A stretch of DNA of 64,000 nucleotides from Fagopyrum homotropicum (GCA_033239125.1 BSWB01000002.1:10077001-10141000); one strand, 5' to 3'. Shown: positions 25,247-37,910, counted from the first letter of the stretch. Notes: a model not told the origin generated them from the sequence alone. Program-made: numbers and translations.

Positions 25247-28200
25247 CTAACAAATGACAAGCCGTTGGATCGCCACACTGTGGGCATCGTTATTTAAATA
25301 CGGAATAAGAGAACTAGGAGGATAACTTAAAATTAACAGCCCTAAAGGGTAGCCCGTAGCGTGAGAAGCCAAATGATCCGCGGAAGAGTTGGCCTCACGA
25401 TAGATATGACGGATTTAAACAAGCCAGTTCCTACCAATGAAGCCTTGACATCTAGATACCAGACTAAAGAGTGGATGAGTCTGTAAAATCGGACAGTTAA
25501 TGAGCAATAGAACAATGGCAGAATCAATTTCCACAATCACTTTGCGGAAACCTTTCTCTCAAGCAAGTTGAAGTCCAGAGATAAGTCCCCACAATTCCGC
25601 AATCGGCACCGAGGCAATACCAATGTTCATAACAAAGCCGCAAACCCATTGACCGTTCGTATCTCGAATGATACCTCCAGCAGTCGCGTGCCCATTATCT
25701 CTAACAGAGCCATCATTGATGACCTTTATCGAATCCTAGCTAGGAGCCACCCACCTGACGTGTTCAACAGTCTTAACGGGTTTAGCAGTGACCACGAGCG
25801 TGGGCTCGTGCGGTACATCTCCCAAACTCCATGGTAAGTTGGGCCTTATTGGGAGGATGACTCGAGTCTCTAAAAAAATTTCCATTCCGCCATTTCCAAC
25901 ACTTCCAAAGCAAAATCGCAAGCAGAGATTTCCAAGGCAGATCTAGCTCAATTGAATCACATGAAGACAAATTAAGCAATAACCAGTCGTGGAAATCTTG
26001 AGTGAAGAAATTAGCTGCCAAAATAGTCGATGGGAGATTGGACCAAATATCCCTAATAGCAAAGCAATCTTTGAAGATATGGAAAGCATCTTCAATTTCT
26101 GCATTACAGATTTGACATCTAGAGTGCATAGCAAGATGTCTTTGGAACCTCTCTACATTAGTTAGCAATTTTCCATGTATAACCAACCAAAGAAAGGTTC
26201 TCTCCCTCCCAGGAATACCAAGTTTCCAAACCATTGCAAAGAGGCGAGCACGAGGGCACTGAGGTCGACTAGTTGCGATGATAGCCTTATACGCAGAGGA
26301 AGAAGTGTACTGACCGTTGTAGGACAAACTCTAGGCGACACATTCATCGAGATTACCGCCGTCATGGAGGTAGACAGAAGCCACACTCAGCAAAGCTGTA
26401 GCAGGCAGAAAAGAGGATATTTGATTCCACATCCACCCCAATCGACCATCCCATAAATCGGCGACACAGGCAAGCAGTTGATACTCAGAGAGAGGGAAAA
26501 CAACGTCACAAGTCAAGGGTTTACTAGTACACCACGGGTCATTCCAGAACCTTGCATTGAGCCCATTGCACACTAACCCATTTCAGGCCCAACGGAAGAA
26601 TGTTCAGCTTAGCCGAGCAGATAGGAATCATCTTGCAGTTAATGAAGGACCTAACAGTTTGCAGCCCAAGGAGAAGATCCATACTGCATGAATATCCAGG
26701 CTAACTTCCCGAGGGCATCAACGTTAGCATCGGCGGCAGAACGTATGCCGAAATCACCGAATTCTATCAAAGCACATATATTCTTCCAGGCAACTAAGTG
26801 TATTTTTCTACTCTCATCCGATTCATTCCACAAGAAAGCTCGACATAATCTGTCCAGATCAAGGCATATAGAGGTAGGCAACTTAATAGTGCGCATGATG
26901 TACGAGGGTAAATCATTCAGAACAAACTTCACCAATGTAAGACGACCAACAAAACTCAGACAACGACCCTTCCAAGAGGCCAAACGACTCTTAGTTTTGT
27001 TAACCAGAAATTGAAAGTCGATTTTATTCATTCTCGAAGAAATAATTGGGAAGCTTAAGTAGGTTCCAAATTCAGAGACAATGAGGAAGTTGAGGGCTGA
27101 GTGAATGGCAACGCGAGTATGAATAGGCACATTAGGGGAGACCATAACCTGAGACTTGATAGCATTGTTCTTGAGGCCATAGTACATACTAGACTCCGCC
27201 AAACAATTTTTGATGATGAAATCATTTCCCTCAGTGGCCTCAACAAAGAGAAAAATGTCATCGGCAAAATATATGTGAGAGATCGCCGGACAATTGCGTT
27301 TTATTTGCACAAGAGTCCACCTACCGGTCTCTACAAGGCCTTCAATTGCATGACCCAACCTTTCCAAACAAGGTACAAATAGATACGAAGATATGGGATT
27401 GCCCTGACGCACCCCTCTAGATGGGGTGAAGTGATCTAATAACTCGTCATTCCATAATACGGACATAGCCTTGGACCTAACGCACTCGGAGATCCATCCC
27501 GTCCATCTCTTTGGAAGACCGAGAAGCTTGCAAGTTTCATCCACAAAGTCCCAAGACAAGCGGTCATAAGCCTTTTCCAACTCAATCTTAACGGCCATCC
27601 ATTTCTTCCCATCCCTCTAGGGCTGAGCAGATTGCGGTTCGGTTCACCGAACTCCAACCGAACCGCAAATTGCGGTCCAAACTGCAACCGAACCGCACGT
27701 AATCGGTTCGGTTTGCGGTCCGCAAGTTTTTGTTTTGCGGTTTGCGGTTCGGTTTGTGGTTCAAACCGCAAAACCGCAAAAAAAAAAACGCAAGCCACAA
27801 ACTGCAAAAAAAACCGCAAATAAACCGCAAACCGCAAAAAACCCCCGCAAAACCGCAACCAAACCGCAAAACTACAAAAACACCGCAAAACCGCAACCAA
27901 ACCGCAACCGTGCGGTTTGAACCGCAAACCGAACCGCAATTTTGCGGTTCGGTGTGCGGTTCACGTTTTCTTGGATTGCGGTTTGCGGTTCGGTTCGGTT
28001 TGCGGTTTTGGGTTTTGAACCGATGCTCAACCCTACATCCCTCTTCCTCGCGAGCGAATGAATCATTTCCTGGACAAGAACAACATTATGTTCAACCATT
28101 CGTTCCGGAATGAACTACTCAGAAAAGGGCTAACAATCTTCTCCATGAGTGGTTGGAGGCGCAAAACCATAAGCTTAGAGATGAACTTATAAACCACGTT

Positions 28201-29751
28201 ACAAAGCCCAATAGGCATGATATTAGACATGTGATCTGGAGTGGTTCCTTTCGGTATGAGCGAGATAATAGTCTCATTCGAGTGGGGTGGTAGCACGCCA
28301 GAAGTGAAAAACGCACGGACGAATTTAACAACATCCAAGCGCACAGTGTCCCAAGATTGCTAAAAGAAAACGACGCTAAACCCATCCATACCAGGCGCTT
28401 TGAGAGGTCCAATATTAAATAAACTACTTTTGATTTCCAACTCAATAAAAGGCCTGCATAATATGGTCATATCATCTTGCAAATTCAAAGGAAAATTAGA
28501 GCAAAAATTTATGATATTGGGATCAGATTGTGACTCAGTAGTGAAGAGATTGCTAAAATAGTCACGGGCGGTGTGCTTAATCAAAGCTAGATCCGATAAC
28601 CATGAGCCATCTTCCCTTCTGATACCCTCAACACGGTTATGTCGTCTCCGAACGAGCGTACTAATATGAAAGAAAGAAGTATTTTGGTCGCCTTCCGATA
28701 GTAGTTTATCTCTCGATTTTTGACACCACAAGATCTCTTCCTGATCCAAAACAGCCTCAAACTCAGAAAGAAGGGAAGATTGCAACTGAATCAATCTGGC
28801 AGAAAGGTTGGATTCGAGTTCCAATTGGACAATAGTTAGATGTTCGATCAAAGCATGTTTTTTTAACCTCGATCCGACCGAACACTTCACTATTCAACCT
28901 GAGAAGTCGAGCTTTAATTCTAGCTAGTGTAGACGAGAGAGAAACGGAAGTGCCAGGCCCCCAATAGGATTCCACCAAGTGTTTGTACTCGGGGTGCAAC
29001 ACCCAAGCGGCTTCAAAGCGGAAAGGTCGTCTTGACTTATCAACCGTTCTGGGAGGATGGAGACGAAGCAATAAGGGATTATAATCCGGAGATAAAGCAG
29101 GAAGATGCCTCACAGTGGCCTCAAGCCAGATGGTTCGCGCAACAACATTAAGAAAGACCCTATTGAGGCGTTTAGATATTCTAGATTCCGGCGAGCAACC
29201 CCTATTCCAAGTAAAGGTTGGACCGGAAAAGCCCATGTCCTGGAGTTGTGAGTCTTCAACCCACTGTTGGAATATTCTAGAGTCGGATGAAACAGTAGTT
29301 GAAATTCCACCAACACCATCAAGGCTCGGTACACAGTTAAAGTTACAATCCACAAACACGGGATCGGTACATTGATTAACAACATCAAGGAGAGAGATCC
29401 AACCAACAGTGTGACGCGCATGAGTGGTTGGGTTATAAATAGTGAATAGTTGGACTATATGATTATCGATAATAGCTGAGACGTGGAGATAATGTAGAGC
29501 TTTAGCAACAACATTGACATTAATGGAATAAGAGTTCCACAACATCTAGATTCCCCCTTCAAACCCATTCGCTTCAACCCTGGCGTTGTCTGTGAACTTT
29601 GATCTTAAGTAGACGTCATCTGCAGAGTTCCAGAAATCTTGGTTTCAAGAACAAATAATATGTCGATCTTATGACGGCTAATAATATAATTGAGGGCTTT
29701 GCGGAACCGTCTGTTACCCGCACCTCGAAAATTCTAGAAAAGCGTATTCAT
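25247..29751 (-). pseudogene. LINE ORF2: EN, RT, zf-RVT, RNase H
   Basis: The frame starts at 29751 (MNTLF) and has a stop at the sixth codon, where the family usually has Trp, then NFRGAGNRRFRKALNYII of the apurinic-like endonuclease. EN continues over 29545-28763. RT spans about 28445-26650, with LEKAYDRLSWDF, GVRQGNPISSYLF and the catalytic FADD (HIYFADDIFLF, near 27270). The zinc-binding zf-RVT region follows (FLWLVIHGKLLTNVERFQRH), then an RNase H domain ending HIYREANSSADHLASHA near 25370. The last stop is at 25247. The 418-bp hAT MITE at 27618-28035 splits the RT upstream of the FADD motif. Without it the ORF would be about 1360 codons, normal for plant L1 elements. Confidence 0.85.
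27618..28035. mobile_element. 418-bp hAT MITE inside LINE
   Basis: TIRs are TAGGGCTGAGCA (27618-27629) and TGCTCAACCCTA (28024-28035). A perfect 8-bp duplication CATCCCTC lies on both sides (27610-27617, 28036-28043), as expected for hAT. The interior is built almost wholly from AACCGCAAA/TTTGCGGTT words in both orientations and can fold into many local hairpins. Open frames in it are low-complexity repeats, not genes. It interrupts the LINE RT, so it is younger than the LINE. Confidence 0.95.
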
Positions 29752-30389
29752 ATGGAACCATCCAAATTGAGGGCACCAAGTAACCCCAGAGATTCACTTG
29801 CCACAAAGACGTCACCCATAAGTACATCGGATAAGCCGGAGGATCAGAGTGATGAGATCCTCAAGCAGAACCATCTTCCACGTCCATGCCAGAGCTCGCA
29901 TGGGTGGAGTTAGCCGGTAGTGCAGAGGTTGTTGGAGACTTGGTAGGCAGAACTTCCACATCCATCGATGAAGACAAAGTATCAACGCCAGCGGAGACTT
30001 GGGTTGAATGAAAGATACTATGGGTTGAAATGGGCTTAGTTTGTGATTCAGTCTGGGTTAGAACGGTAAGTGGTGATGTATCGTTTATTTTTGCCCGTTT
30101 AGGATGTTTTTGTTGGAGATTATGGTTAGCAGATTTTGTGGCGGTTTTTGTGATGATTGGGGCCCCAAAATAGGGTTTAGGATATTATTGGATTTGTCTA
30201 TATGAGAGCATTAATTTCCGGAGTAACGGCTTCACGGTTCTAATCCTTTGATGGGTTGCTTGGTTTCTCGATGATGTCATCGGTGGCTAGAACTTGAAAT
30301 CCGTTACCGGTGACAATGCGTGGATGCTATGTGATCGTTTTTTGTGTCGGAACGTGTTGAGTTTTCCGGGGTTTCATGAACGCAGACAT

Positions 30390-31328
30390 TTAGGGGTCCA
30401 AGAACGCATCCTTGGGAGGAATAGTGACCCCCGAAGCGGACTTGTGCGATTCAGTAGGGATGACATGTGGATTTGGTAATTGATGATCGTCGGACGTTGT
30501 AGCGTAAGCTTCTGAAGTCTTCTGTGCATTGGCCTTGGGAAATCTCTCAACCCCATGACCATATAATCCACACCGGTGACAAATCGCATTCAACCCTTCA
30601 TACACGACATGAACTCTAGAATCGCCGATGAGTATGGTGCCAGTTAGAGGTTTGTCAAGTTCAATCTCGATACAAATCCTAGCAAACTTGCCCCTGGTTG
30701 CATATAGAGTGTTAAGATCGAATTTTAGTGGTGTACCAAGTGCAGATGCCAACCCATAAAGTAGACCTTCGTCATACAGTTACATGGGAAGGTCCGACAG
30801 TCTCGCCCAAGCAAAGATGGTTCCAAGATTATCGTTGTAAGGGTTGAATTGTGTTGTTCAAGGCCTAACCGTTATGTAGTGTCCAAAGATTTCCCAAGGA
30901 CCCTCAGTGAGTGCTATCAAGAAATCATCATCGAGATCGAACCTGATAGCATAATACCCATTAGGGAGGTCCAGAATGGTTATCAACCCGCTAGGCCTCT
31001 AGAGTTGGTAGAGTCGTCTTTCTAATAGCCGAAACGCGACGCTCCGACCCAAAACCTTTATGATTATTGCTCTCTTCCATTTCTCCGATAGTGCATCAGT
31101 GACGTCAGTGCCAATTTCAGCCACAACAAGACTAGTAGCTCCATTAGGGTAAGAAATGCGCATACGTAGAGATTCGATCAGTGAATCACAACAGGGTGGG
31201 GCCGGCGTCACCTTCGAGTTGCCAACAGCCGCCGCATAGGATTTTTGGTCGGGAGGTTTATCTAGTGGCGGTGTTTGCTCGAAATCTCGGTCTGTTGCCG
31301 GAGTGGGGGTTGAAGAGGTTGGAGACAT
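30390..31328 (-). pseudogene. LINE ORF1: DUF4283 and CCHC knuckle
   Basis: The frame opens at 31328 (MSPTSSTPTP). It has a basic/acidic N-terminus, then a DUF4283-like part (RMRISYPNGATSLVVAEIG), and after frame breaks near 30999, 30870 and 30780 the segment SALGTPLKFDLNTLYATRGK. It ends in a zinc-knuckle-like CHRCGLYGHGVERF in which the fourth ligand, normally Cys, is Phe. This protein coats the LINE RNA in active elements. Only about 26 bp separate the start from the element's 5' end, so the promoter region may be lost. Confidence 0.75.
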
Positions 31329-32120
31329 TCGGAGCGTTTTTGGTTATTCCCATTTGACCCTTTATATAGGAATTACAAAAGAATAATAAGAGAATAATAA
31401 AGATTGTAACTACAAAATCAAATATAAATCAGCTTAATATAACATTTTTATCTTTAATATTCTAACATTTTCCCGCAGTCGAAGCATGGATAAAACAAAC
31501 GATGAAGATTGAAATTAAAATACAAACACAAAATAAAGACGTGCCGGATATCTTGTTCACAAACTGATCTTGTGTTGTTTACGGATGAAGTCAATGGTTG
31601 ACAAAACTAGAGTTGTGGAGGAGAGAGACGGTCCCGACGGAGCGAGCAATTAGGACGGTGGTTTAGAACAAGCGTCCCCGACATCCGAAGGCTGGAATGA
31701 TGGTGGAAGAAAAAGAGGCATCGAAGCCGGAGAGAGGAGGAGTGGCAAGGGCATACCAAAGAGAGGATTCAACTCCATAGAAGGCAACTTCGTGGAGGAG
31801 CTCTTAGTGAGAGAAGCAGGAGGCTGCAGAAGAAAAGAGGTTGTCTGAACGGAATATTGAGAGGAGAATGGAAAAGATTTCAAGGGTTGAGGTGGATGAA
31901 GATGGGTTGCTATGGCGGTCAGAGATGGAGAGAGTGGCGAGGAGGGAGTCGGAAATAGAGATGGAGGAGTGCACTATCGGCGTAGCAGGTTAGGGTCAAT
32001 GTAGATGTTGTTGTATTCAGGCAAGGTCAAAACTTGTTTGGATCGACAAAGTCGGTTGTGGTCGAGCAAAAGTTGATTACATGTTTGAATGAATAGGATC
32101 GAGAGTGTCGTTAGATAAAA

Positions 32121-32133
32121 CGCTCTGATACCA
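32121..32133 (-). other. tRNA-Met primer binding site of TRIM
   Basis: On the minus strand this reads TGGTATCAGAGCG, complementary to the 3' end of plant initiator tRNA-Met. It lies three bases inside the right LTR (5' LTR in the element's orientation). It identifies the element as an LTR retrotransposon derivative and fixes its orientation. Confidence 0.8.
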
Positions 32134-32136
32134 CGA

Positions 32137-32302
32137 TGGATTTAGGGTTTAGAATCCACACAAATATTGGTGCGAGAATCACACATATATTGATGTTAAT
32201 GTGACCCTTTATATAAGGATTAAAATAGAATAATAAGAGAATAATAAAGATTTTAACTATAAAATCAAATATAAATTAGCCTAATATAACAATATTCTAA
32301 CA
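32137..32302 (-). repeat. Right (5') LTR of TRIM-like element
   Basis: This 166-bp LTR starts TGGATTTAGG and ends ATTCTAACA on the plus strand. Its last 100 bp match 31355-31467 closely (shared GAATAATAAGAGAATAATAA), and its first part matches the sequence before 25180 loosely. Using it as reference shows that the LINE cut the other LTR. Confidence 0.8.
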
Positions 32303-35129
32303 TAAAATAGATATTTTTATATTCTAAAAAGATCAAGTTTGTTTCATTCGTATTTTATGGACCAAGTTATTAATAGGCTTTTTAAACACAAATGTAGCTA
32401 ATAATGCATTTACTCCCATTTAGTAATGCTAAGTTTTTTTGAAATATTTTTATTCTAACGAAATCAACCTTAGCATTAAGTAAAATTAAGATCGATAAGA
32501 TTCGGAATACCTCGGATAATGCTAACAATTAGGCGTTCATCACCTTCACTAGAACAAATTTTAGCTAGAAGTGAAAGGGGTGTTATATACATGACACTCA
32601 ACTTACATATTGTTATATACAAGTCTTTTATGTATTAAATTGTGTAGTTGAAATTGTGTAATTGAACATGTATGCCCAATTCATTTTATGTAGCTGATAT
32701 TTGTGTTTTATGTATTAACATTGTGTACGGACATTGTGTAATTGATATTATATATTAAAATTGTGTATCGTCAAAAGAATACCCGAAGTTTGATTAGTCT
32801 AACTGGTATAAGGGTTGGGGGTGGGGCTACTCGTCCAAGGTTCGAATCCCACTCAATTTTTGGTATTAATAGGAGAGAGAAAAATCTTTGAATTTTCATA
32901 TTTTTGGTCATATCCACTCAATTTTATATATATTTTTTTTTAATTATACAAATAGGGTGCCTAGTTAGTATACAAGTTACAAAAAAATTGTGTAAAAGGT
33001 AGGATTCGATTACACAATTAGGCCCCGACGTGCTATTGTTGGAGTAGGTTCGATATATGACCTCAATCTACTAACGTGCTATTGTTGTCAACCTATTGAC
33101 GTCCTGTTGTAGCCAACCCTACATACTATTATCGATTCAAAGAAGACGGTTTTTATTTTATCACTCATAAATGGGGAAATGAAGAACACAATGCAATTGA
33201 AGATGAGGGTCGTGAAATGGGGAAATGAAGAACTAATGGCTTCTATTACGGCAACTTTAGGGTTTTGGGTTAAAAAGAAGGCCATTGTTGGGGATTTCTC
33301 CGAAAATCATTGTCGAGAGGATGATAAATCATTCTAGTATGTGTTTTTCACACATAGAAAATTATAGTTTATGGAGAATTAAAATACTCTTTGGGAAATG
33401 GTAGACAATACTTTTATCCAAAGTAAGCCCAAAAAATAGACGGGAAATAGACAAAGGGAGTTACTCAAGCATGACTAGCAAATATTCTTTGGCCAACACT
33501 CTACTTGTGAAATAAATTGCATCATTGTGTCTTAAGGGATTATTTTAGGCGCTTATATTTTCAAAAATAAAATAATAAGAAAAGTTGTGTTGGAAGAAAA
33601 AACCCCCTCAAAATTATCCAACAATCAGTTATCGGGACTACCATACCGATATTTTAACAAAATTTATTGGCCTTCTCAAATGTTTGATACAAGGAAGAAA
33701 AAAAAGGTTTTTAGAGTATTGAGATTGAATTGAAGGGGGTTACTTATGCATGACTAACAACATGTTTAGAAATTTGAAGACCCCCTTGGTAAGCTTAGGT
33801 TATGTTGCTTGCTCAATCATTTGTAGAAATTTGTGCCATGCATAGATTCTAGAAATTGAATTTAGTGGACGATCATTTTGATTTTCTTGACTATTTGCCT
33901 CCCGTTATCCATGACAATATCCCTTAAAACATCGAATATCTAATTAGAAATGATGTTGTTCATCGGTCGGTTCATAGATCTCTAAGTCTTGACGATACTC
34001 TCGGCTTTCATCTTAGATGCCTCTCAGACTACTAATTTTATCTAATACCCAAAATTTAATTGTTTTACGTACAATTTACATTTCATTAATAATATTTCAT
34101 AACTAAATAATTCTCGCACCTTGGGTGAATGATGTTATTATTGTTTTATTAAAAATATAATCGTGTTGTTTCTATTTTATTTTATTTAAATTGGGTCCTT
34201 TTTTTGAAATACAATCTTCTCAATAATTGAGAATAATGGGAATAATTTGACCAAAATTTACTTTAAAATAAAAATATTTCTTATGTAATAAGTAAATAGA
34301 TGAAGACACGCAAGTTGTAGTTAGTTTGATTAGTGGCATTTCAAAAAATGTATATACAAGTGGTTGACAATAGCTCTTATTCTGATGGCTCATGACTCAT
34401 TTGTAAAGTAAATCCTCTTAAGAAGAAATCTTTTCGCCACGTGTCAACATCACGTTTCGAAGATCCAAAAAATTAATTAAAAAAGTGATTTATAAATGTT
34501 AATTTAAATTGAAAAGTGATTTTAAAATTTTTTAAAAAATATTTAAATAAATATTTTACAAAAATAACTTTTAAACTTTTATAATTTTTTTTCCATCGAT
34601 TTTACCAACAATCATATCTTAATAAAATCACCCTTAAAACTCAACCCGCATAATGTTCGGATAATATATTAGTGTATATGTACTAGTTTAGTATCAGTGT
34701 CATGCACAAATATTTGAAATATATATTGTTAATTTAAACATAATTTTTATTTGTAAACCTCATATCCATATAAGATATTTTTGAAAGAAATTTACCAAGT
34801 AAATAATTCTACTAATTAGTAAGCATACAAAATTGAGGTGACTAAATTGAAGATAAAAGTCATAATAAGAAAATAAATATGGCCAGATTTGCCAAGTAGT
34901 TTTTGTTTTTTTAGATTTTGCTCTACTAAGTAGGCCCTTAGTATAAATATTTAGTATAAATACGTTTAGTAAATGTTATCTTTTTTTTTTTTACTGCGTT
35001 GGCGCTCAACATGAGCGGTGGCAGATGGCACCGGCGACAATTTTTTATTTTTTATTTTCATTATGGGCGCCGACGCCTAATTTATTTATTTTTTCCAAAA
35101 AAAGGCGCCACATTACCAAAAAATCATAC
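32303..35129. other. AT-rich intergenic region
   Basis: Apart from the tRNA-derived SINE-like site at about 32780-32900, I recognise no gene. Open frames are short and low in complexity. The stretch 34980-35100 carries scattered GGCGCC/GGCGCT words, which may be part of another decayed element. Confidence 0.4.
32781..32900 (+). mobile_element. tRNA-derived SINE-like sequence
   Basis: A Pol III box B, GGTTCGAATCC, is intact at 32839-32849. A box-A-like TTAGTCTAACTGG lies at 32794-32806, about 44 bp upstream, which is normal spacing for a tRNA-type promoter. The sequence does not fold into a full cloverleaf and has no CCA-proximal acceptor stem, so it is not a tRNA gene. The tail is A/T-rich. 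I could not define both ends or a target duplication, so the boundaries are approximate. Confidence 0.55.
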
Positions 35130-35780
35130 CATAACCATATCAGAAATTCAACCAAAAACCAAACCATAAACCATACTAGAAACTCAAGAAACCATAACAA
35201 AAACTCAACCAGAAACCATACTAGAAAATCATATCAGAAACTCATACCAGAAAATCAACCAGAAACCATACCAGAAATTCATACCGACAAATCAAAACCA
35301 AAAACCTTAACAAAAAATTATACCAGAAACTCAATTAGAAACCATACCAGAGATTCATACTAGAAACTCATACCAAAAACGCAACCAAAAACTCATACCA
35401 GAATCTCAACGAGAAACCATACCAGAAACTCAACCATAAACCATACCAGAAATTTATACCATAAACTCAACCAGAAATTCATACCAGAATATCATATCAG
35501 AAACTCAACCAGAAATTCATACTAAAACTCATACCAGAAATTCTTACTAGAAACTCATACCAAAAACTCAACCAGAAACCATACTAGAAATTCAACCAGA
35601 TATTCATACCAAAAACTCATACCAAAAACCATACAAGAAACTCAACTAGAAACATACCAGGAATTCATACTAGAAACCATATCAGAAATTCATACCAGAA
35701 ACTCATACTAGAAACTCAACCAGAAATCATACCAGAAATCATACCAGAAATTCATACCAAAAACTCGTACCAGAAAATTA
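35130..35780 (+). repeat. Minisatellite, 12-13-bp ACCAGAAA units
   Basis: About 650 bp are built from degenerate copies of ACCAGAAAYTCAT and ACCAGAAACCAT, with period 12-13 bp and several dozen units. The open frame over its first part (to 35363) is a by-product of the repeat and is not a gene. Confidence 0.88.
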
Positions 35781-36895
35781 AAAAAAAGGGCAAAACAAAA
35801 CAAAATAAAAGGATTACACAAAATAGATGGAAATAAAAAAGGACCTAATTGGCCAAATTTTTTCAATAAATAATGTGATTTTTATATGGGATACATATAC
35901 ATATACAAAGGGATGTTCATTCCCGAATATCCGGGAAAAAAATAATGGAAAATAAGATATTCGGATTCCAAAAATTGGTGGATATCCGCTCCAAAAAGGT
36001 AAAATGGACCGGATATCCGAAATTGTATATCCGGATGAAAAAAGTATGTGTTGTAAAATTAAATAAACTGAATTTGTAACACCCCGAATCCGCGGGACTC
36101 GGAGTGCCACATTGGGTTAGGATCTCACAATGGATCCTGACCCTAGCCTGATAACAAGTTCACTGAACCTTACAACAAGGCATTGACAGATATAAAAACA
36201 AATACATAAAGCGGTATAAAACTAGACAACCAAAAGGTACAACATCATAGCCGAGTATATAAACCAACACCTCACACAGGGGGTAACAAAAGATCATCCT
36301 CACTCAGGAGGGAAAGGTAAACAAACTCAAAAGCCCACAACAACCTATGTACGAGACGTCCTCGGTCTGCCACTCTGCTAGATCACCCAACAACATGCCT
36401 ATCCTGTGGGGCATTAATAAACCATTAGCTATCCATACACACACACATACACACACACACACACATAGTAATGCATAAGCACAATCACAGGTAAGGAAAG
36501 ATAAACACATCAGCATGCTTCCACACATTTACCCATTTTATCATCTCAATATAATGGTCATTCACTCAAATCGTATATATAAGTATATATGAAAGTATGT
36601 GACACGAGGACCGATATATCCTCGCCTCTGAGTCTGCTAGCCAGCCGTACTAGTATCGGTCACACAATCCGTGTACCCTATGGGAGTGGATTGCGCCCTT
36701 GTTGTAAACCGGTCTGGCCCGACTCAAGAGAACCTCCCAGACTCCACGGCGGAATGAAAGGGAAAGGTTATCACAGCCACGCATACGGGGCAATCAATAA
36801 AACATAAGTCGGTATATACGACATCACATGCTATCATAGCAACATACAAAGCACACACCACTCATGCAAACACCCAATATAAGGATGACAGCTAA

Positions 36896-36914
36896 GTAAG
36901 TCCTACGGACTTAC
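36896..36914 (-). other. Conserved LTR hairpin with U1-like donor
   Basis: GTAAGTCCTACGGACTTAC is a perfect 8-bp stem with a 3-base loop. It recurs at 53395-53413 (one mismatch), 57617-57635 (perfect) and 54978-54996 (perfect with a changed pair), always followed by CTC on the plus strand. Read on the element's sense strand each gives GAGGTAAGT, a consensus 5' splice donor. Confidence 0.7.
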
Positions 36915-37254
36915 CTCAACCTCGATCACAATTCAACCACAAGTGCCTCTACACCGGAGGGACAACACAACCTATAAACAGGTATAAAGAGATATATCAA
37001 ACTCCTAACATCACAAGGGTCACACCTAGACCCAAAGGGATCCAAAGGATCAACCTCAACCTCACTCATAACCTAAAGAACCTCAAAAGCCATACAAGGC
37101 ATAAACTGATCACAACCTCATCAAAACTCAACCTCACACATCTAGCATGGTCCTATACTCTCATACTAGGAAAGGAGGGAACAAAGGCACCCTAAGGAAG
37201 GCCTAGAAGCAGCACACACCTGTAGAATCAAGTGAAACACCAAGCTGGTGCAGG

Positions 37255-37910
37255 TGGTCGCAGGGGCGGCTAGGAGGTGGTGCAGGGGCGGTGCACTGGC
37301 CGGAGCAAGGGCGACTGCAAGGTGGCGCAGGGGCGGATGGTGTGCAGAAGACACCACTTCAACTCTTTATTCACTTCTTCCTTCGATTCTCTACTCTTCT
37401 TCATTCCAAAAACAACATACATATATCATATACATATATATACAACAACACAAGCCAAAACATGGCTGAACAAGATCTAATTCTAAGGAAACTATACTAA
37501 ACTAAGGAAAGTAGGAAAGGATGAAGAAAAGAGGAAAGGAAGAGGAGAAGCCATGGAACTCAACTCTAGGGGATCAACACAGCACCAACAACACCTCAAG
37601 CTGGCTCAACAAGGCACAACAACATCAACAACATCAAAGCCAAGCAAGGCTATGCAAAAAATCTCAAAAAACTCAAACAAAATCAACCAAAGTGATCTAA
37701 GGGCGAAGAGAAGAAGAAAGTGTACGTAAGGAGAGAGAGAGAGAACTGAGAATGGTAAACCCTCATCAAGAGGTAAGAGATGAAGATATATATAGAGGTA
37801 AAAGGGTAAAGCACGGGTCAAAGGGTCAAAGAAGACGGCTGCAGCACACAGAGCCGCGGGGGAGGACTCTGTGAGCCGCAGAGGCGGCCCAGACAAACCG
37901 CAGGGGCGGT
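37255..37910. promoter_or_regulatory. GC-rich word clusters in Tekay LTR
   Basis: Copies of CGCAGGGGCGG lie at about 37260, 37281 and 37325, and CCGCGGGGGAGG, CCGCAGAGGCGG and CCGCAGGGGCGG at about 37854, 37877 and 37898. They sit near the U3 end in the element's orientation. Related clusters occur in the other two Tekay LTRs (53680-53770 and 54255-54310; 58075-58180 and 58655-58715). A regulatory role is inference. Confidence 0.5.

Larger units (their letters stand above)
25180..31354 (-). mobile_element. L1-type LINE, near full length, degenerate
   Basis: The element reads on the minus strand. Its 3' end is a short poly(A) (plus-strand T-run from 25180) and its 5' end is near 31354. Imperfect duplications of the target flank it: TGATCCTTTTATA (25167-25179) and TGACCCTTTATA (31355-31366). 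The insertion lies in the left LTR of the TRIM-like element, as shown by the intact LTR copy at 32137-32302. It carries ORF1 (nucleic-acid binding) and ORF2 (endonuclease, reverse transcriptase, zinc-binding region, RNase H). A hAT MITE is inserted in ORF2. Several nonsense changes make it inactive. Confidence 0.88.
25103..32302 (-). mobile_element. TRIM-like LTR element, split by LINE
   Basis: The right copy of the LTR is 32137-32302 (166 bp). The left copy is about 25103-25179 plus 31355-31467, interrupted by the LINE. The element reads on the minus strand. Next to the right LTR, plus-strand CGCTCTGATACCA (32121-32133) is the complement of TGGTATCAGAGCG, the initiator-Met tRNA primer site. 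Next to the left LTR, TTTTCCCGC is the complement of a polypurine tract GCGGGAAAA. The internal region (31468-32136) is only about 670 bp and has no gag or pol, so it depends on proteins from elsewhere. The outer end of the left LTR is diverged, so 25103 is approximate. Confidence 0.72.

Noticed and set aside
27632..28113. Several Lys/Pro/Asn-rich or Arg/Phe-rich open frames on both strands
   Set aside because: They are translations of the AACCGCAAA repeats of the hAT MITE and have no gene features.
32781..32860. Possible tRNA gene
   Set aside because: Box A and box B are present, but I cannot fold an acceptor stem or anticodon arm, so a tRNA-derived SINE is the better reading.
35025..35363. 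112-codon plus-strand open frame
   Set aside because: Most of it is the ACCAGAAA minisatellite; the frame is a by-product of the repeat period and its bias against stops.
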